From NCBI GenBank assembly GCA_002501065.1, contig DLRK01000207.1, positions 1 to 37,791 on the forward strand: a DNA stretch of 37,791 bases, written 5' to 3'. The notes below the pieces were generated by a model. It was not told the origin of the DNA and did not search any database. It saw only the letters and a list, made by a program, of their open reading frames with translations. Both the position numbers and the translations under genes were made by a program. Numbering within the stretch: the stretch's first letter is position 1; each line of letters begins with the position of its first letter. Positions 7,592-15,871 of this stretch are shown one piece after another. This DNA comes from Akkermansiaceae bacterium UBA7890 (lineage in GTDB: Bacteria > Verrucomicrobiota > Verrucomicrobiia > Verrucomicrobiales > Akkermansiaceae).

Positions 7592-8101
7592 CTACCAGTT
7601 GGCCTGGATGAGGGTCAGTTCGGATTCTTCGGAATCAAGATGCTGGAGATGTTCGCTGATGGTGACGTGATCGCCGGGGAGGGTCATGAGGGGGCGGATT
7701 TCAGCGAGGGGCTGCAGGACGAAGCGCCGGTGGGTCATGCGCGGGTGCGGAATGATGACGATGCCGGTGTCGATGGTGAGGTCATCGAAGTAGAGGATGT
7801 CGATGTCGATGACACGGGGAGAATTTGAGCCTGCATCGGGTTCGCGTCCGAGGTGGCATTCGATGGCCTGGGCATCCTCGAGGAGTTTGGCGGGTTTCCC
7901 GACGTAATCGAGTTCGATCACGGTATTGAAGAAGTCGGGCGAACCTTCCGGGCAGTTGACTGGCTCGCTCTGGTAGACGGGAGCCTGCTCGAAATGGACG
8001 CCGTCCGGGGCGAGGGCACGGAGGAGGTCGCGGGCGGCGCGCAGGTTGGCGAGGCGATCACCCAGATTCGATCCCAGTGCTATTCCCACCCGAGTGGCCA
8101 T
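7592..8101 (-). CDS. folK: 2-amino-4-hydroxy-6-hydroxymethyldihydropteridine pyrophosphokinase
   Basis: HPPK transfers pyrophosphate from ATP to hydroxymethyl-dihydropterin before the dihydropteroate synthase step of folate synthesis. From ATG 8101 the protein is 169 residues; the frame extends further upstream to 8236 but would run into dapB and lacks family character. Visible: VGIALGSNLGDRLANL at the N-terminus, YQSEPVNCPEGSPDFFNTVIEL, the ATP-binding region LGREPDAGSNSPRVIDIDILYFDD with the metal-binding D-x-D, and the closing HPRMTHRRFVLQPLAEI. It lies 82 bases downstream of dapB and 158 bases upstream of panB. Confidence 0.97.
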   Translation of the reverse strand: MATRVGIALGSNLGDRLANLRAARDLLRALAPDGVHFEQAPVYQSEPVNCPEGSPDFFNTVIELDYVGKPAKLLEDAQAIECHLGREPDAGSNSPRVIDIDILYFDDLTIDTGIVIIPHPRMTHRRFVLQPLAEIRPLMTLPGDHVTISEHLQHLDSEESELTLIQANW

Positions 8102-8183
8102 TTCAAGATGCTGACGATGCAGTTTGCATGCCTGGTAGTCGAGAGCGGGATGACAGGACTCTCCGGGAAGTTCTCCGGATGGC

Positions 8184-8918
8184 TTATCTGAGTCCCAGGA
8201 CGTCCTGCATGTCGTAGAGGCCCGGGGATTTGTCACCGAGCCAGAGGGCGGCCCGGAGAGCTCCCGAAGCGAAGGTCATGCGGCTGGAGGCCTTGTGAGT
8301 CAGTTCCACGCGCTCACCGTCGGCGGCGAACATGACGGTGTGGTCCCCCACGACATCCCCACCGCGGAGGGAGTGCATGCCGATCTGCCGGTTGGGGCGC
8401 GCTCCGGTGATCCCAACCCGGCCGTGGCTCACGTCGTCTTCGTATGAAGTGTCCGTTTCCTCGTTGAGGATCTCGAGGAGGCGGCGGGCGGTGCCGGAAG
8501 GGGCATCAATCTTGTGACGGTGATGCATTTCGGTCACTTCGATGTCGCAGCGGTCGTTGCCGAGGATGCGGGCTGCGTGGCGGGTGAGCCAGAAGAGCGT
8601 ATTGACGCCCACGGAGAAGTTGGGAGCAAGGACGAGGGGGATTTTCTCCGAGGCTTCGTGGATGGCGGCCAGTTCCTTCTCATCGTGTCCGGTCGTGCCG
8701 ATGACGAGGGCGCTCCTCGTGGCCAACGCTTCCTGGAGAAGCTGGGCGGTGAACGAGTGGATGGTGAAATCGATCACGGTATCTGCTCCTTCAAGGAGGG
8801 GGGCCAGCTCTTCCCCCGTGTCGTGGGTTCCGTGAATAGTGGCGTCTGGATGGGCTTCCACGGCTTCCGCCACGGCCAGACCCATGCGGCCCGAACGCCC
8901 GGTGATGACGATGTTCAT
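8184..8918 (-). CDS. dapB: 4-hydroxy-tetrahydrodipicolinate reductase
   Basis: Second enzyme of the diaminopimelate/lysine branch, reducing hydroxy-tetrahydrodipicolinate with NAD(P)H. 244 residues. The Rossmann motif GRSGRMG is at residues 7-13, VIDFT and VIGTTGHDEKE follow, and the catalytic signature EMHHRHKIDAPSGTA lies at about 130-144 with the general-acid His and the substrate Lys136. ALWLGDKSPGLYDMQDVLGL is a normal family C-terminus. It starts 19 bases after dapA in the same direction, making a dapF-dapA-dapB order. Confidence 0.97.
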   Translation of the reverse strand: MNIVITGRSGRMGLAVAEAVEAHPDATIHGTHDTGEELAPLLEGADTVIDFTIHSFTAQLLQEALATRSALVIGTTGHDEKELAAIHEASEKIPLVLAPNFSVGVNTLFWLTRHAARILGNDRCDIEVTEMHHRHKIDAPSGTARRLLEILNEETDTSYEDDVSHGRVGITGARPNRQIGMHSLRGGDVVGDHTVMFAADGERVELTHKASSRMTFASGALRAALWLGDKSPGLYDMQDVLGLR

Positions 8919-8937
8919 GGTGATGACAAGATACAGG

Positions 8938-9816
8938 CTAAAGGAGCTCGAACTCGCTGAGGACGGCCCGCAGTTCTTCGGTTTTTTCCCCGGTGAGGCC
9001 GACGAGGGGGAGCCGGAATTCGGCGGTGCACTGTCCGCAGAGGGCGAGGGCGCTCTTGATGGGAATGGGATTGGTATCGAGGGTCATGAGCGCGCTCAGG
9101 AGGGGGTAGTAGCGCTTCTGGATCTCCAGGGCTTCACCGAAGGAGCCGTTGAGGGCCGCCTTGACCAGGCGGGCGACCACATCGGGGATCAGGTTGGCGG
9201 CCACGGAAACTACTCCCACCGCTCCCACCGATATGAAGGGGACGGTGAGAGGATCGTCGCCGGAAACCACGGTGAAGGTTTCCGGGACGGCCTGGACGAG
9301 CTTGTTGACGCGGTCTGACGACCCACCCGCTTCCTTGATGCTGACCACGGTCTCACAGTCGCGGGCCAACCGTGCCACGGTCTCCACATCGATCTGAATG
9401 ACACTGCGTCCAGGCACTGAATAGAGCATGAGGGGAAGGGAGGAGGCGTCCGCGACCGCCTTGAAGTGCTGGTAGAGTCCTTCCTGGGAGGGCTTGTTGT
9501 AGTAGGGGCAGACCTGGAGAGAGCCGTCGGCCCCAGCCTGCTCCGCTTCCCTGGTGAGGTGAATGGCCTCGCTGGTGGAATTGGCACCGGTGCCGGCCAC
9601 CACCTTCAGGCGCCCCGCGGAAAACTCCACCGCACGCCTGATGATCTCGATGTGCTCGGCATCGGTGACGGTGGGGGATTCGCCGGTGGTGCCGACCGGG
9701 ACGATCCCGTCAATGCCGGCCTCGGCCTGGCGATTGATGAGCGCCTCGAAGGCGTCATAATCGACGTGACCGTCGCGAAAGGGCGTGACAAGGGCGGTGT
9801 AGCTGCCTGCGAACAT
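8938..9816 (-). CDS. dapA: 4-hydroxy-tetrahydrodipicolinate synthase
   Basis: Condenses pyruvate with aspartate semialdehyde at the entry to lysine/DAP synthesis. From the ATG at 9816 the product is 292 residues, starting MFAGSYTALVTPFRDG as expected; an in-frame ATG at 9846 would add ten non-conserved residues. Visible: GTTGESPTVTDAEH, VVAGTGANSTSEAI, CPYYNKPSQEGLYQHF, YSVPGRS, and the Schiff-base lysine in SIKEAGG at Lys161, matching E. coli numbering. No lysine-responsive riboswitch is seen in the 57 bases to dapF. Confidence 0.97.
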   Translation of the reverse strand: MFAGSYTALVTPFRDGHVDYDAFEALINRQAEAGIDGIVPVGTTGESPTVTDAEHIEIIRRAVEFSAGRLKVVAGTGANSTSEAIHLTREAEQAGADGSLQVCPYYNKPSQEGLYQHFKAVADASSLPLMLYSVPGRSVIQIDVETVARLARDCETVVSIKEAGGSSDRVNKLVQAVPETFTVVSGDDPLTVPFISVGAVGVVSVAANLIPDVVARLVKAALNGSFGEALEIQKRYYPLLSALMTLDTNPIPIKSALALCGQCTAEFRLPLVGLTGEKTEELRAVLSEFELL

Positions 9817-9873
9817 GGCAGGAGAGTAGTGGGGAGCGATCACCACACTAGCAAGGGCAAAAACGTGGCCTGT

Positions 9874-10683
9874 TCACAACTCGATCTCGCCCTCGAAGAC
9901 GAAGTCGGCCGGCCCCCTGAGGGTGACCTTGCAGAAGCCTTCCCCGGCGTTGCCTTCGAATCCAACCCGGAGCGTTTCGCCACCCTGCACGTCGACTTTG
10001 ATGGGGGCTGGCGCCCCGTGGAGGAGGTGATGGATAATGGCACCGGCCACCATGCCCGTGCCGCAGGCCAGGGTTTCGTTCTCCACCCCGCGTTCGTAGG
10101 TCCGGATCGCGATGTGTCCGGGAGCGATCTCCTTCACGAAGTTGGCGTTGGTTCCGTTGGGAAAGTGTTCGTGGTGGCGGATGGCGGCGCCCAACCGGAG
10201 GACATCAAGATTGGCGAGATCATCGACAAAGGCCAGAGCGTGAGGAACTCCAGTGTTCAGGATGTGAATGGGGCTTGCGAGATCCTTGACCGAGATCCCG
10301 GAATCCAGGTCGAGGTCAAAGGGGTCCGACATGGTGACCTCGACCTCCTCCCCGATAAGCCGGGCCGTGAGGGTGCCGGCGATGGTCTCAAAGCTGAGGC
10401 TCTCCCGGTTGTCGTCGAGCAGACGGGCGGTGTAACGACCGAAGCAGCGGGCGCCATTGCCGCACATCTCGGCTTCGCCACCGTCGGCATTGTAGTAGCG
10501 GAACCTGAAATCCGCCCCGTCCCGGGCTGGTTCGGCGGCCAGCAGGCCATCGGCACCCACCCCACGGTGACGATCGCAGATCCTTGCTATCTGCTCGTTG
10601 CTGAGCTCGATCGAAAGGTCCCGATTGTCGATCATGACGAAGTCGTTCCCGGCTCCGTTCATCTTGGTGAAGGGCAGACGCAT
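9874..10683 (-). CDS. dapF: Diaminopimelate epimerase
   Basis: Interconverts LL- and meso-diaminopimelate, supplying peptidoglycan and lysine. 269 residues from the ATG at 10683 (MRLPFTKMNGAGNDFV). Both catalytic cysteines of the cofactor-free epimerase are present: Cys74 in EMCGNGARC and Cys207 in ETLACGTGM. PHALAFVDDL and FPNGTNANFV are the conserved substrate regions. The dapF-dapA-dapB set lacks the succinylase genes dapD/dapE and also dapL; Verrucomicrobia generally use the direct LL-DAP aminotransferase DapL, so that gene is expected elsewhere in the genome (inference). Confidence 0.97.
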   Translation of the reverse strand: MRLPFTKMNGAGNDFVMIDNRDLSIELSNEQIARICDRHRGVGADGLLAAEPARDGADFRFRYYNADGGEAEMCGNGARCFGRYTARLLDDNRESLSFETIAGTLTARLIGEEVEVTMSDPFDLDLDSGISVKDLASPIHILNTGVPHALAFVDDLANLDVLRLGAAIRHHEHFPNGTNANFVKEIAPGHIAIRTYERGVENETLACGTGMVAGAIIHHLLHGAPAPIKVDVQGGETLRVGFEGNAGEGFCKVTLRGPADFVFEGEIEL

Positions 10684-10898
10684 GGCGTGCTTGATATGCG
10701 TGGAAGGCGATACGCCCGTTGGGTGCAAAGGTCAAGATCCAGCCATTGGGTCAGGAGCGTGGCACACCTTGTCCATGGGAGTCCTCAGGTTCTTGCGGGG
10801 AACACCTGCATGGAGGAGCGGGGAGTCCGGTTGGCTGAGGGCTGACGCCCGTTGCTCGCATGCCGGTCAGGCAATGCGTCGGAGAGGCGGTCGCTTCC

Positions 10899-11705
10899 TT
10901 ACCGCGGGGCCTTGGCGGCCTCGATGAGGGGCCTCGTGAAGGCCCCTACTTTATCCGCCACATCGGGAGCGTCGGCATTGAGTTCGACCTGCTTGACGAT
11001 GGCGGAACCCACCACGATGCCGTCCGAGACGGAGGCCACGAGGGCGGCCTGTTCGGGCGTGGAAATCCCGAAGCCCACACAGACAGGGAGGTCGGTGTGT
11101 TGCCTTATTGCCGACACATGGTCGCCGATCCGTGTGGAAGGTCCTCCGTGGGAGCCGGTCACCCCGGTCCGGGAGAGGGCGTAGATGAACCCCTCGGCAT
11201 GGCGGGTGAGAAGGTCGATACGTCCGGGTGGAGTGGTGGGAGCAATGAGGCGGATCTGCCGCAGGCCCGCATGGCTGGCCATCTCGCAATTCAGGGCCGC
11301 TTCATCAGGAGGGAGATCGAGAAGGAGGATGCCGTCTGCTCCGGCCTCGGCGGCATCGCGGTGGTAGGCGTTGTAGCCGTAGGTGTAGACGGGGTTGAGA
11401 TAGGTGAAGAGGACGATGGCGACCTGGTGGGATTTGCGGAAGCGGCGGATGAGTTCGAAAACCCCGGTGGTATCGCAGCCGGCCGCGAGGGACCGGGCCG
11501 CCGCAGCCTGGTTGACGATGCCGTCGGCGAGGGGATCGGAAAAGGGAACGCCCAGTTCGATGATATCCGCTCCGGCTTCCGCGAGTGCGATCAGGATCTC
11601 CAGGGAACGCTCAAGGTTGGGATCGCCCGCGCTCACATAAGCCACGAAGGCCTTCTCTCCGGTGGCCCGGAGATTCTCGAAGGTGGCGTCGATGCGGTTG
11701 CTCAT
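10899..11705 (-). CDS. trpA: Tryptophan synthase alpha subunit
   Basis: Cleaves indole-3-glycerol phosphate to indole and glyceraldehyde-3-phosphate; indole is channelled to TrpB. 268 residues. Catalytic residues are in place: Glu50 and Asp61 in IIELGVPFSDPLADG. Other family parts: AFVAYVSAGDPNLERS, TYLNPVYTYGYNAY, GILLLDLPPDEA, RLIAPTTPPGRI, YALSRTGVTGSHGG, and the phosphate-binding VGFGISTPEQAA and GIVVGSAIVK. trpB is not adjacent, so the gene is separated from the rest of trp. Between it and dapF lie 215 bases in which I see no gene or clear regulatory structure. Confidence 0.97.
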   Translation of the reverse strand: MSNRIDATFENLRATGEKAFVAYVSAGDPNLERSLEILIALAEAGADIIELGVPFSDPLADGIVNQAAAARSLAAGCDTTGVFELIRRFRKSHQVAIVLFTYLNPVYTYGYNAYHRDAAEAGADGILLLDLPPDEAALNCEMASHAGLRQIRLIAPTTPPGRIDLLTRHAEGFIYALSRTGVTGSHGGPSTRIGDHVSAIRQHTDLPVCVGFGISTPEQAALVASVSDGIVVGSAIVKQVELNADAPDVADKVGAFTRPLIEAAKAPR

Positions 11706-11790
11706 GCCGCCAGAGGGATAAGGGAGAGTGGGCCCGGTGGGAAGGACGATTGGTGGACAAGGAGAGATCTTCGTGGTTCAGTCACCCGCC

Positions 11791-12156
11791 ATGCGTGCGC
11801 GTTTGACCAAGGACTTTTGTTTTGAAGCGGCCCATATTCTCCCCAAGTTGCCGGAAGGGCATAAGTGCCGGTGTCTGCACGGGCATAGCTTCAGGGTGGA
11901 GATTTCGATCGAGGGCGAGGTGGATGAGGAGATCGGCTGGGTCTGTGACCACAAGCGGATCAGCGACGTCGTGGCACCCTTCCTGGAAGAACTCGATCAC
12001 AGCTATCTCAATGACATCGAAGGGCTGGAGAGTCCGACCATCGAGCGCCTCGCTGTCTGGTTCTGGCGGAAACTTGAGGGCGGTCTCCCGGGACTCTGTG
12101 AGGTCGTGATCTACGAGACCCCGACCGCCCGCTGTGCCTTTCGTGGTGAGTTTTGA
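11791..12156 (+). CDS. queD: 6-carboxytetrahydropterin synthase family protein
   Basis: QueD converts dihydroneopterin triphosphate to 6-carboxy-tetrahydropterin in the queuosine/7-deazaguanine pathway. 121 residues from the ATG at 11791; 21 further in-frame codons upstream lack conservation. Zinc ligands are visible as His15 (FEAAH) and His30/His32 (CLHGHSF); the catalytic cysteine is in GHKCRCLHGH, and the Asp-His pair is in EELDHSYLND. VIYETPTARCAF gives the conserved C-terminal Glu. The lone gene is divergent from trpA with 85 bases between start codons; no other queuosine gene is nearby. A PTPS-type member is possible, but the Cys arrangement favours QueD. Confidence 0.92.
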   Translation: MRARLTKDFCFEAAHILPKLPEGHKCRCLHGHSFRVEISIEGEVDEEIGWVCDHKRISDVVAPFLEELDHSYLNDIEGLESPTIERLAVWFWRKLEGGLPGLCEVVIYETPTARCAFRGEF

Positions 12157-12194
12157 CTGGTGTTTGGGCGGGGAGAGGGTAGGTAGCGAGCGAT

Positions 12195-12365
12195 ATGAAA
12201 CGCCTGAGTCTTCTGGTAGCCGCCCTTGCCTTCCTCCTGGGTGCCTGTGAGCGCCACAATTGGGAGGATGTGGATGAGAATGGCAACGGCAGGATCGACC
12301 AGGACGAAAAGGGTACCAAGCGTCTCTACAAGGAGCACAAGGAAGACGAAGGGGAGAAGCACTAG
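12195..12365 (+). CDS. Small EF-hand lipoprotein (56 residues)
   Basis: A short reading frame from ATG 12195 to TAG 12363-12365. The N-terminus MKRLSLLVAALAFLLGAC is a textbook type II signal with lipobox LGAC and lipidated Cys18. Residues 27-38, DENGNGRIDQDE, fit the 12-position EF-hand calcium loop exactly (D1, N3, N5, G6, I8, D9, E12). The rest is Lys/Glu-rich. A single EF-hand loop on a tiny lipoprotein suggests a calcium-dependent dimer or envelope adaptor, but no function is known to me. It lies 38 bases after queD, and its TAG overlaps the stop of the convergent gene (shared CTAG). Confidence 0.8.
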   Translation: MKRLSLLVAALAFLLGACERHNWEDVDENGNGRIDQDEKGTKRLYKEHKEDEGEKH

Positions 12366-13030
12366 GAAGGAGGGGAAGGTCTCCGCTTCCTCCGGTAGGA
12401 GAGGAAGCACTCGCCGTTGTCGAGGGGCTCAAAGTGAGTGAGCTCGAATTCAAGGGAGGCGGGCAGATGATCTCCCAGGGGGCCGGTGATGGTGGGAGCC
12501 TCCGTCCCGCCCAAAAGGGTGTGGCCCGCCCAGGTGAGATGAATCTCATCGAGGGCATCGAGCTCGGCAAGGGCCCGCACCAGGGTTCCGCCGCCTTCGC
12601 AGAGGAGGGTTCTGACCTGGTGTCCGGTGGCCAGGATGTGGAGGAACTCCTGAAGCGAGCAACGGTGCACGGTGGCGCCGGCCGCCTCATAGAGTCCCGG
12701 GTCGTAGTTCTCAGGGGCCGTGGTGGCGAGCAGGTGAATGGCACCACCCGCACTATGAAAGACCTTGTGTCCGAGGTCGAACTTCCCCGCGTGCGAGGCG
12801 ATGCACCGCAACGGCTGGTGGGGCGGTTTCAGTTCGGGCGGGATGGTCATCGACATGTTGTCGGCTTCCAGGGTGCCGCGTCCCACCATGAGGGCGTCTG
12901 CCCGCCCGCGGATCTCCAACAGGCGCTGGAGATCACGCGTTGAGGTGAAATGCGCCGGGTCCCTGTTCACGGTGGAAATCTTGCCGTCGGCGGAGATGGC
13001 GAAGTTGATCAGGACGGTTGGACGGGTCAT
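12362..13030 (-). CDS. RibD reductase (DHFR-fold) domain protein
   Basis: 222 residues from the ATG at 13030 (MTRPTVLINFAISADGKI), the hallmark start of the RibD C-terminal reductase domain, which in riboflavin synthesis reduces the ribosyl chain of the diaminouracil intermediate with NADPH. VGRGTLEADNMSM, LLCEGGGTLVRALAELDALDEIHLTWAGHTLLGGTEAPTI match the fold. The deaminase half of RibD is absent, so this is a stand-alone reductase domain as in archaeal-type RibC/ArfC-like proteins or in unrelated pyrimidine/pterin reductases. No riboflavin gene is nearby, so the substrate is uncertain. The 36 in-frame codons upstream of 13030 look non-coding. Confidence 0.85.
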   Translation of the reverse strand: MTRPTVLINFAISADGKISTVNRDPAHFTSTRDLQRLLEIRGRADALMVGRGTLEADNMSMTIPPELKPPHQPLRCIASHAGKFDLGHKVFHSAGGAIHLLATTAPENYDPGLYEAAGATVHRCSLQEFLHILATGHQVRTLLCEGGGTLVRALAELDALDEIHLTWAGHTLLGGTEAPTITGPLGDHLPASLEFELTHFEPLDNGECFLSYRRKRRPSPPS

Positions 13031-13218
13031 GCCGCTTTTTCTTGGGACGTGAGAATGACGCGAATGGCGGCGGGGCGAGAGCGCAAATTTCGGAAAATAC
13101 GGTTTGAGAGCAGGGAGTTCGGGGGTAATCTGTCCCACCTGAAACCATGAGCGAGTCCTAAGCCCCCCCCCCCCGGATCACCTGTTTCCTCAAGACCTAT
13201 TGCGGCTGGAGCGAAGGC

Positions 13219-13533
13219 GTGCGCGCCATCATGCGCAAGTATGAGCTGGAATACGAGGAGAAGGACATCATTGCCAACCCGGCCTTCCGCTGGGAGATGG
13301 AGCAGAAGAGCAGTCAGCCGCTCTCGCCCTGCGTGGAAATCAACGGTGAGATGTTGCCGGACGTGAGCGGGGAAGAAGTGGAGGCATGGATGATTGAAAA
13401 GGGACTGGTCACGTCCAGTGAGGTTGAGCCCGACGCGCCGATTGACTCGTCCTGTTCCCCGGAGCAACACGAGGCCCAGGCGGAAGCGAAAGCGCAGGAA
13501 AGTGCCGACGGAAAGGTTGTCTTCCTGGATTAG
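13219..13533 (+). CDS. Glutaredoxin-like protein with disrupted 5' end
   Basis: The longest uninterrupted frame starts at GTG 13219 (104 residues), but the domain clearly extends upstream in the same frame: codons 13174-13218 encode RITCFLKTYCGWSEG, the first strand and active site (CGWS) of a glutaredoxin, followed by VRAIMRKYELEYEEKDI and the glutathione-binding SPCVEINGEMLPDVSGEEVEAWM. An ATG with four sensible codons (13147-13158) lies upstream in frame but is cut off by TAA at 13159-13161, directly followed by G and twelve C. So either the gene has a nonsense mutation, the sequence has an error at the homopolymer, or translation starts within the C-tract region at a non-standard codon. 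GTG 13219 alone would lose the active-site Cys. The C-terminal ~30 residues are Glu/Ala-rich and variable. Confidence 0.65.
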   Translation: MRAIMRKYELEYEEKDIIANPAFRWEMEQKSSQPLSPCVEINGEMLPDVSGEEVEAWMIEKGLVTSSEVEPDAPIDSSCSPEQHEAQAEAKAQESADGKVVFLD

Positions 13534-13548
13534 GAAGGGCCTCTGCTG

Positions 13549-14610
13549 TTATCCACGCCGTTTCCGGACGGCCTGAGCGAAGCCTTCCAGGACCTCCTCG
13601 GTGGCCTGCCACGAGATACAGGCGTCCGTGACGGATTGGCCGTAGACCAGCGCTCCGGGGTCGTCGCCGAGCTTCTGGTTGCCCTCCACCAGGTTGGATT
13701 CAACCATGACAGCTGCGATGGCGCGGCATCCGGTTGCGATCTGTTCACAGAGATTGTGGGCTACTTCGGGTTGTTTCCGGTAGTCCTTGCAGGAATTTCC
13801 ATGGGAGCAGTCGACCATCAGGTAGGGAGCGAGCCCGGCTTCACCGAGTTGGCTCTGTACGCTGGCGATGCTTTCAGCGTCGTGGTTCGGTCCGTCGGTT
13901 CCACCGCGCAGGATGATGTGGCAGGCCCTGTTGCCGGCGGTGGTCACGATGGCGGAGACGCCCTGCTTGGTGACCGAAAGGAAATGGTGGGCTTCGCGGG
14001 CTGCGCCGATGGCATCCAGCGCTATCTGGTTCGATCCCCCGGTCCCGTTCTTGAAGCCCACCGGCATTGAGAGCCCGGAAGCGAGCTCGCGGTGGATCTG
14101 TGATTCGGTGGTGCGTGCCCCAATGGCGCCCCAGGCGATCAGGTCGGCGATATACTGCGGCGAGATGGTGTCGAGAAACTCCGTTCCGGCCGGGACGCCG
14201 AGGGCGGCCAGCTCGAGGAGGAGTTCGCGCGCGATGCGCAGCCCCCGGTTGATGTCGAAGGAGTTGTCGAGGTGAGGATCGTTGATGAGTCCCTTCCAGC
14301 CCACCGTGGTGCGGGGTTTTTCAAAGTAGACCCGCATGACAATCTGCAGATCGTCGGCGAAGCGGTCAATAAGGGGCTTGAGTCGCGAGCCGTATTCCAG
14401 GGCGGCGGAGGGATCGTGAATGGAACAGGGGCCGATCACGACCAGGAGGCGGTCGTCCTTGCCCTCCAGGATGGCTTCCGCCTGCAGGCGTGCGTTGTAG
14501 ACCAGATCGGTGGCCCCGCTGGTGATGGGGAGGTAATAGGAGAGGACTGCCGGGGAGATGAGCGGATCCATCCCGGCAATGCGGAGGTCATCGGTTTCGT
14601 GGGGCGGCAC
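13549..14610 (-). CDS. aroG: 3-deoxy-7-phosphoheptulonate synthase, class I (DAHP synthase)
   Basis: Condenses phosphoenolpyruvate and erythrose-4-phosphate at the entry to the shikimate pathway. I place the start at GTG 14610, giving 353 residues beginning MPPHETDDLRIAGMDPLISP, which aligns with the N-terminus of E. coli AroG (350 residues). An ATG at 14748 would add 46 low-complexity residues and overlap the start of the divergent gene. Motifs: LLVVIGPCSIHDP, MRVYFEKPRTTVGWKGLINDPHLD, GARTTESQIHRELASGLSMPVGFKNGTGG, HIILRGG, and DCSHGNSCKDYRKQP. Which aromatic amino acid inhibits it cannot be told from sequence. Its stop faces that of the glutaredoxin gene 15 bases away. Confidence 0.94.
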   Translation of the reverse strand: MPPHETDDLRIAGMDPLISPAVLSYYLPITSGATDLVYNARLQAEAILEGKDDRLLVVIGPCSIHDPSAALEYGSRLKPLIDRFADDLQIVMRVYFEKPRTTVGWKGLINDPHLDNSFDINRGLRIARELLLELAALGVPAGTEFLDTISPQYIADLIAWGAIGARTTESQIHRELASGLSMPVGFKNGTGGSNQIALDAIGAAREAHHFLSVTKQGVSAIVTTAGNRACHIILRGGTDGPNHDAESIASVQSQLGEAGLAPYLMVDCSHGNSCKDYRKQPEVAHNLCEQIATGCRAIAAVMVESNLVEGNQKLGDDPGALVYGQSVTDACISWQATEEVLEGFAQAVRKRRG

Positions 14611-14736
14611 GGGGGGGAAGTTGGTGGTGTGGTTGTTGTGATGCAAGGGTATTTGCACCCCGTGGGAAGGTGAAGGGGAAGGGCTTCGCGGGGATTTAGG
14701 TTTCAGAATCCGGTATTTGGAATCTACCTTCCATCC

Positions 14737-15861
14737 ATGAGTCAGCATGTGCAGCCCACGAAGGTGCCGCAGGAACGGGATTTCACGGGCGGGATGATCC
14801 CGCCGGTCTCCTGCTCCTATGTCGGATCAACGGGAGAGAAGGGATTGGATGACCGCATCATGGATCTCGCACAGGGCACGCACGAGGTGCCGAATCATTG
14901 CCTGCTGGCGGAGATGATGATCACGGCGGTGCGGATCGCGCGTGGCGGAGCGGTGACCGAGGGGGATTTCAAGCTCATGAACCGGGCCCTCAAGGAAATG
15001 CGGGAGGCCAACGAGGTGTTTCATCCCTACCGCAATCATCGCAAGATCGCCGTTTTCGGATCCGCGCGGACGCGGCCGGACGAACCGGCCTACCAGGCCG
15101 CGGCGGAGTTTTCGCACCGCATGCGGGAGGAGGGCTTCATGACCATCACGGGTGCCGGGCCGGGCATCATGGCGGCGGGCAACGAGGGCGCGGGGCGGGA
15201 GGACAGTTTCGGACTGGATATCTCACTGCCCTTCGAGGCCGCTGCCAACGAGTTCATTGCGGGAGATCCCAAGCTCGTCAAATTCAACTACTTCTTCACC
15301 CGCAAGTTGTCCTTCGTGAAGGAGGCTGATGCCGCAGTCGGTCTGCCGGGGGGATTCGGGACGATGGACGAGATCTTCGAAGCCCTCACCCTGATTCAGA
15401 CCGGGAAGGCGTCCATCTATCCGATTGTCCTTCTCGATGCGAAGGGAGGAACCTACTGGAAGTTCTGGAAGCAGTTCGTCGATGAGCACCTGGCCCGGCT
15501 CGGGATGATCTCGGAGAATGACTTCCATCTTTTCCGGGTGACCGACGAGGTGGAGGAAGCGGTGAAGGAGATCATCGGTTTCTACCGCGTCTTCCATTCC
15601 TATCGTTATGTTGGCGACAAGATCGTGTTGCGTCTCAATGCCGCTCTGACCGAGGATTCCCTTGCCATGATCGGGGAGGAGTTTGCCGACCTTGTGAAGG
15701 CGGGCAGGATGACCCAGCAGAATGCCCTGGAGGAGGAGGATGACGAAGAGGAACTGTCGGGATTGGCTCGCCTGGTCTTTCGTCATCGTCGACGGGATTT
15801 CGGTCGGTTACGGCAATTGATTGATGCCGTGAATGCCAGTGAGGTTGTAGCAGAGAAGTGA
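14737..15861 (+). CDS. LOG family protein (TIGR00730-like nucleotide phosphoribohydrolase)
   Basis: 374 residues. The central Rossmann-type domain (about residues 100-300) has the LOG signatures: KIAVFGSARTRPDEPAYQAAAEFS, ITGAGPGIMAAGNEGAG, and PGGFGTMDEIFEALTLIQTGK, the motif containing the catalytic Arg/Glu region of cytokinin-activating phosphoribohydrolases (often misannotated as lysine decarboxylase). It carries an N-terminal extension of ~95 residues and a C-terminal acidic segment (LEEEDDEEELSG) beyond the 180-200-residue minimal LOG, so it belongs to the long bacterial type whose substrate is a purine nucleotide. Stop is 10 bases before the next start. Confidence 0.9.
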   Translation: MSQHVQPTKVPQERDFTGGMIPPVSCSYVGSTGEKGLDDRIMDLAQGTHEVPNHCLLAEMMITAVRIARGGAVTEGDFKLMNRALKEMREANEVFHPYRNHRKIAVFGSARTRPDEPAYQAAAEFSHRMREEGFMTITGAGPGIMAAGNEGAGREDSFGLDISLPFEAAANEFIAGDPKLVKFNYFFTRKLSFVKEADAAVGLPGGFGTMDEIFEALTLIQTGKASIYPIVLLDAKGGTYWKFWKQFVDEHLARLGMISENDFHLFRVTDEVEEAVKEIIGFYRVFHSYRYVGDKIVLRLNAALTEDSLAMIGEEFADLVKAGRMTQQNALEEEDDEEELSGLARLVFRHRRRDFGRLRQLIDAVNASEVVAEK

Positions 15862-15871
15862 GGAGATCGTG

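Noticed and set aside
9466..10845. Plus-strand 459-codon open frame
   Set aside because: Antisense to dapA and dapF, both of which keep all catalytic residues.
10684..10898. Possible small stable RNA between trpA and dapF
   Set aside because: Looked for SRP RNA, riboswitch and T-box signatures; none found.
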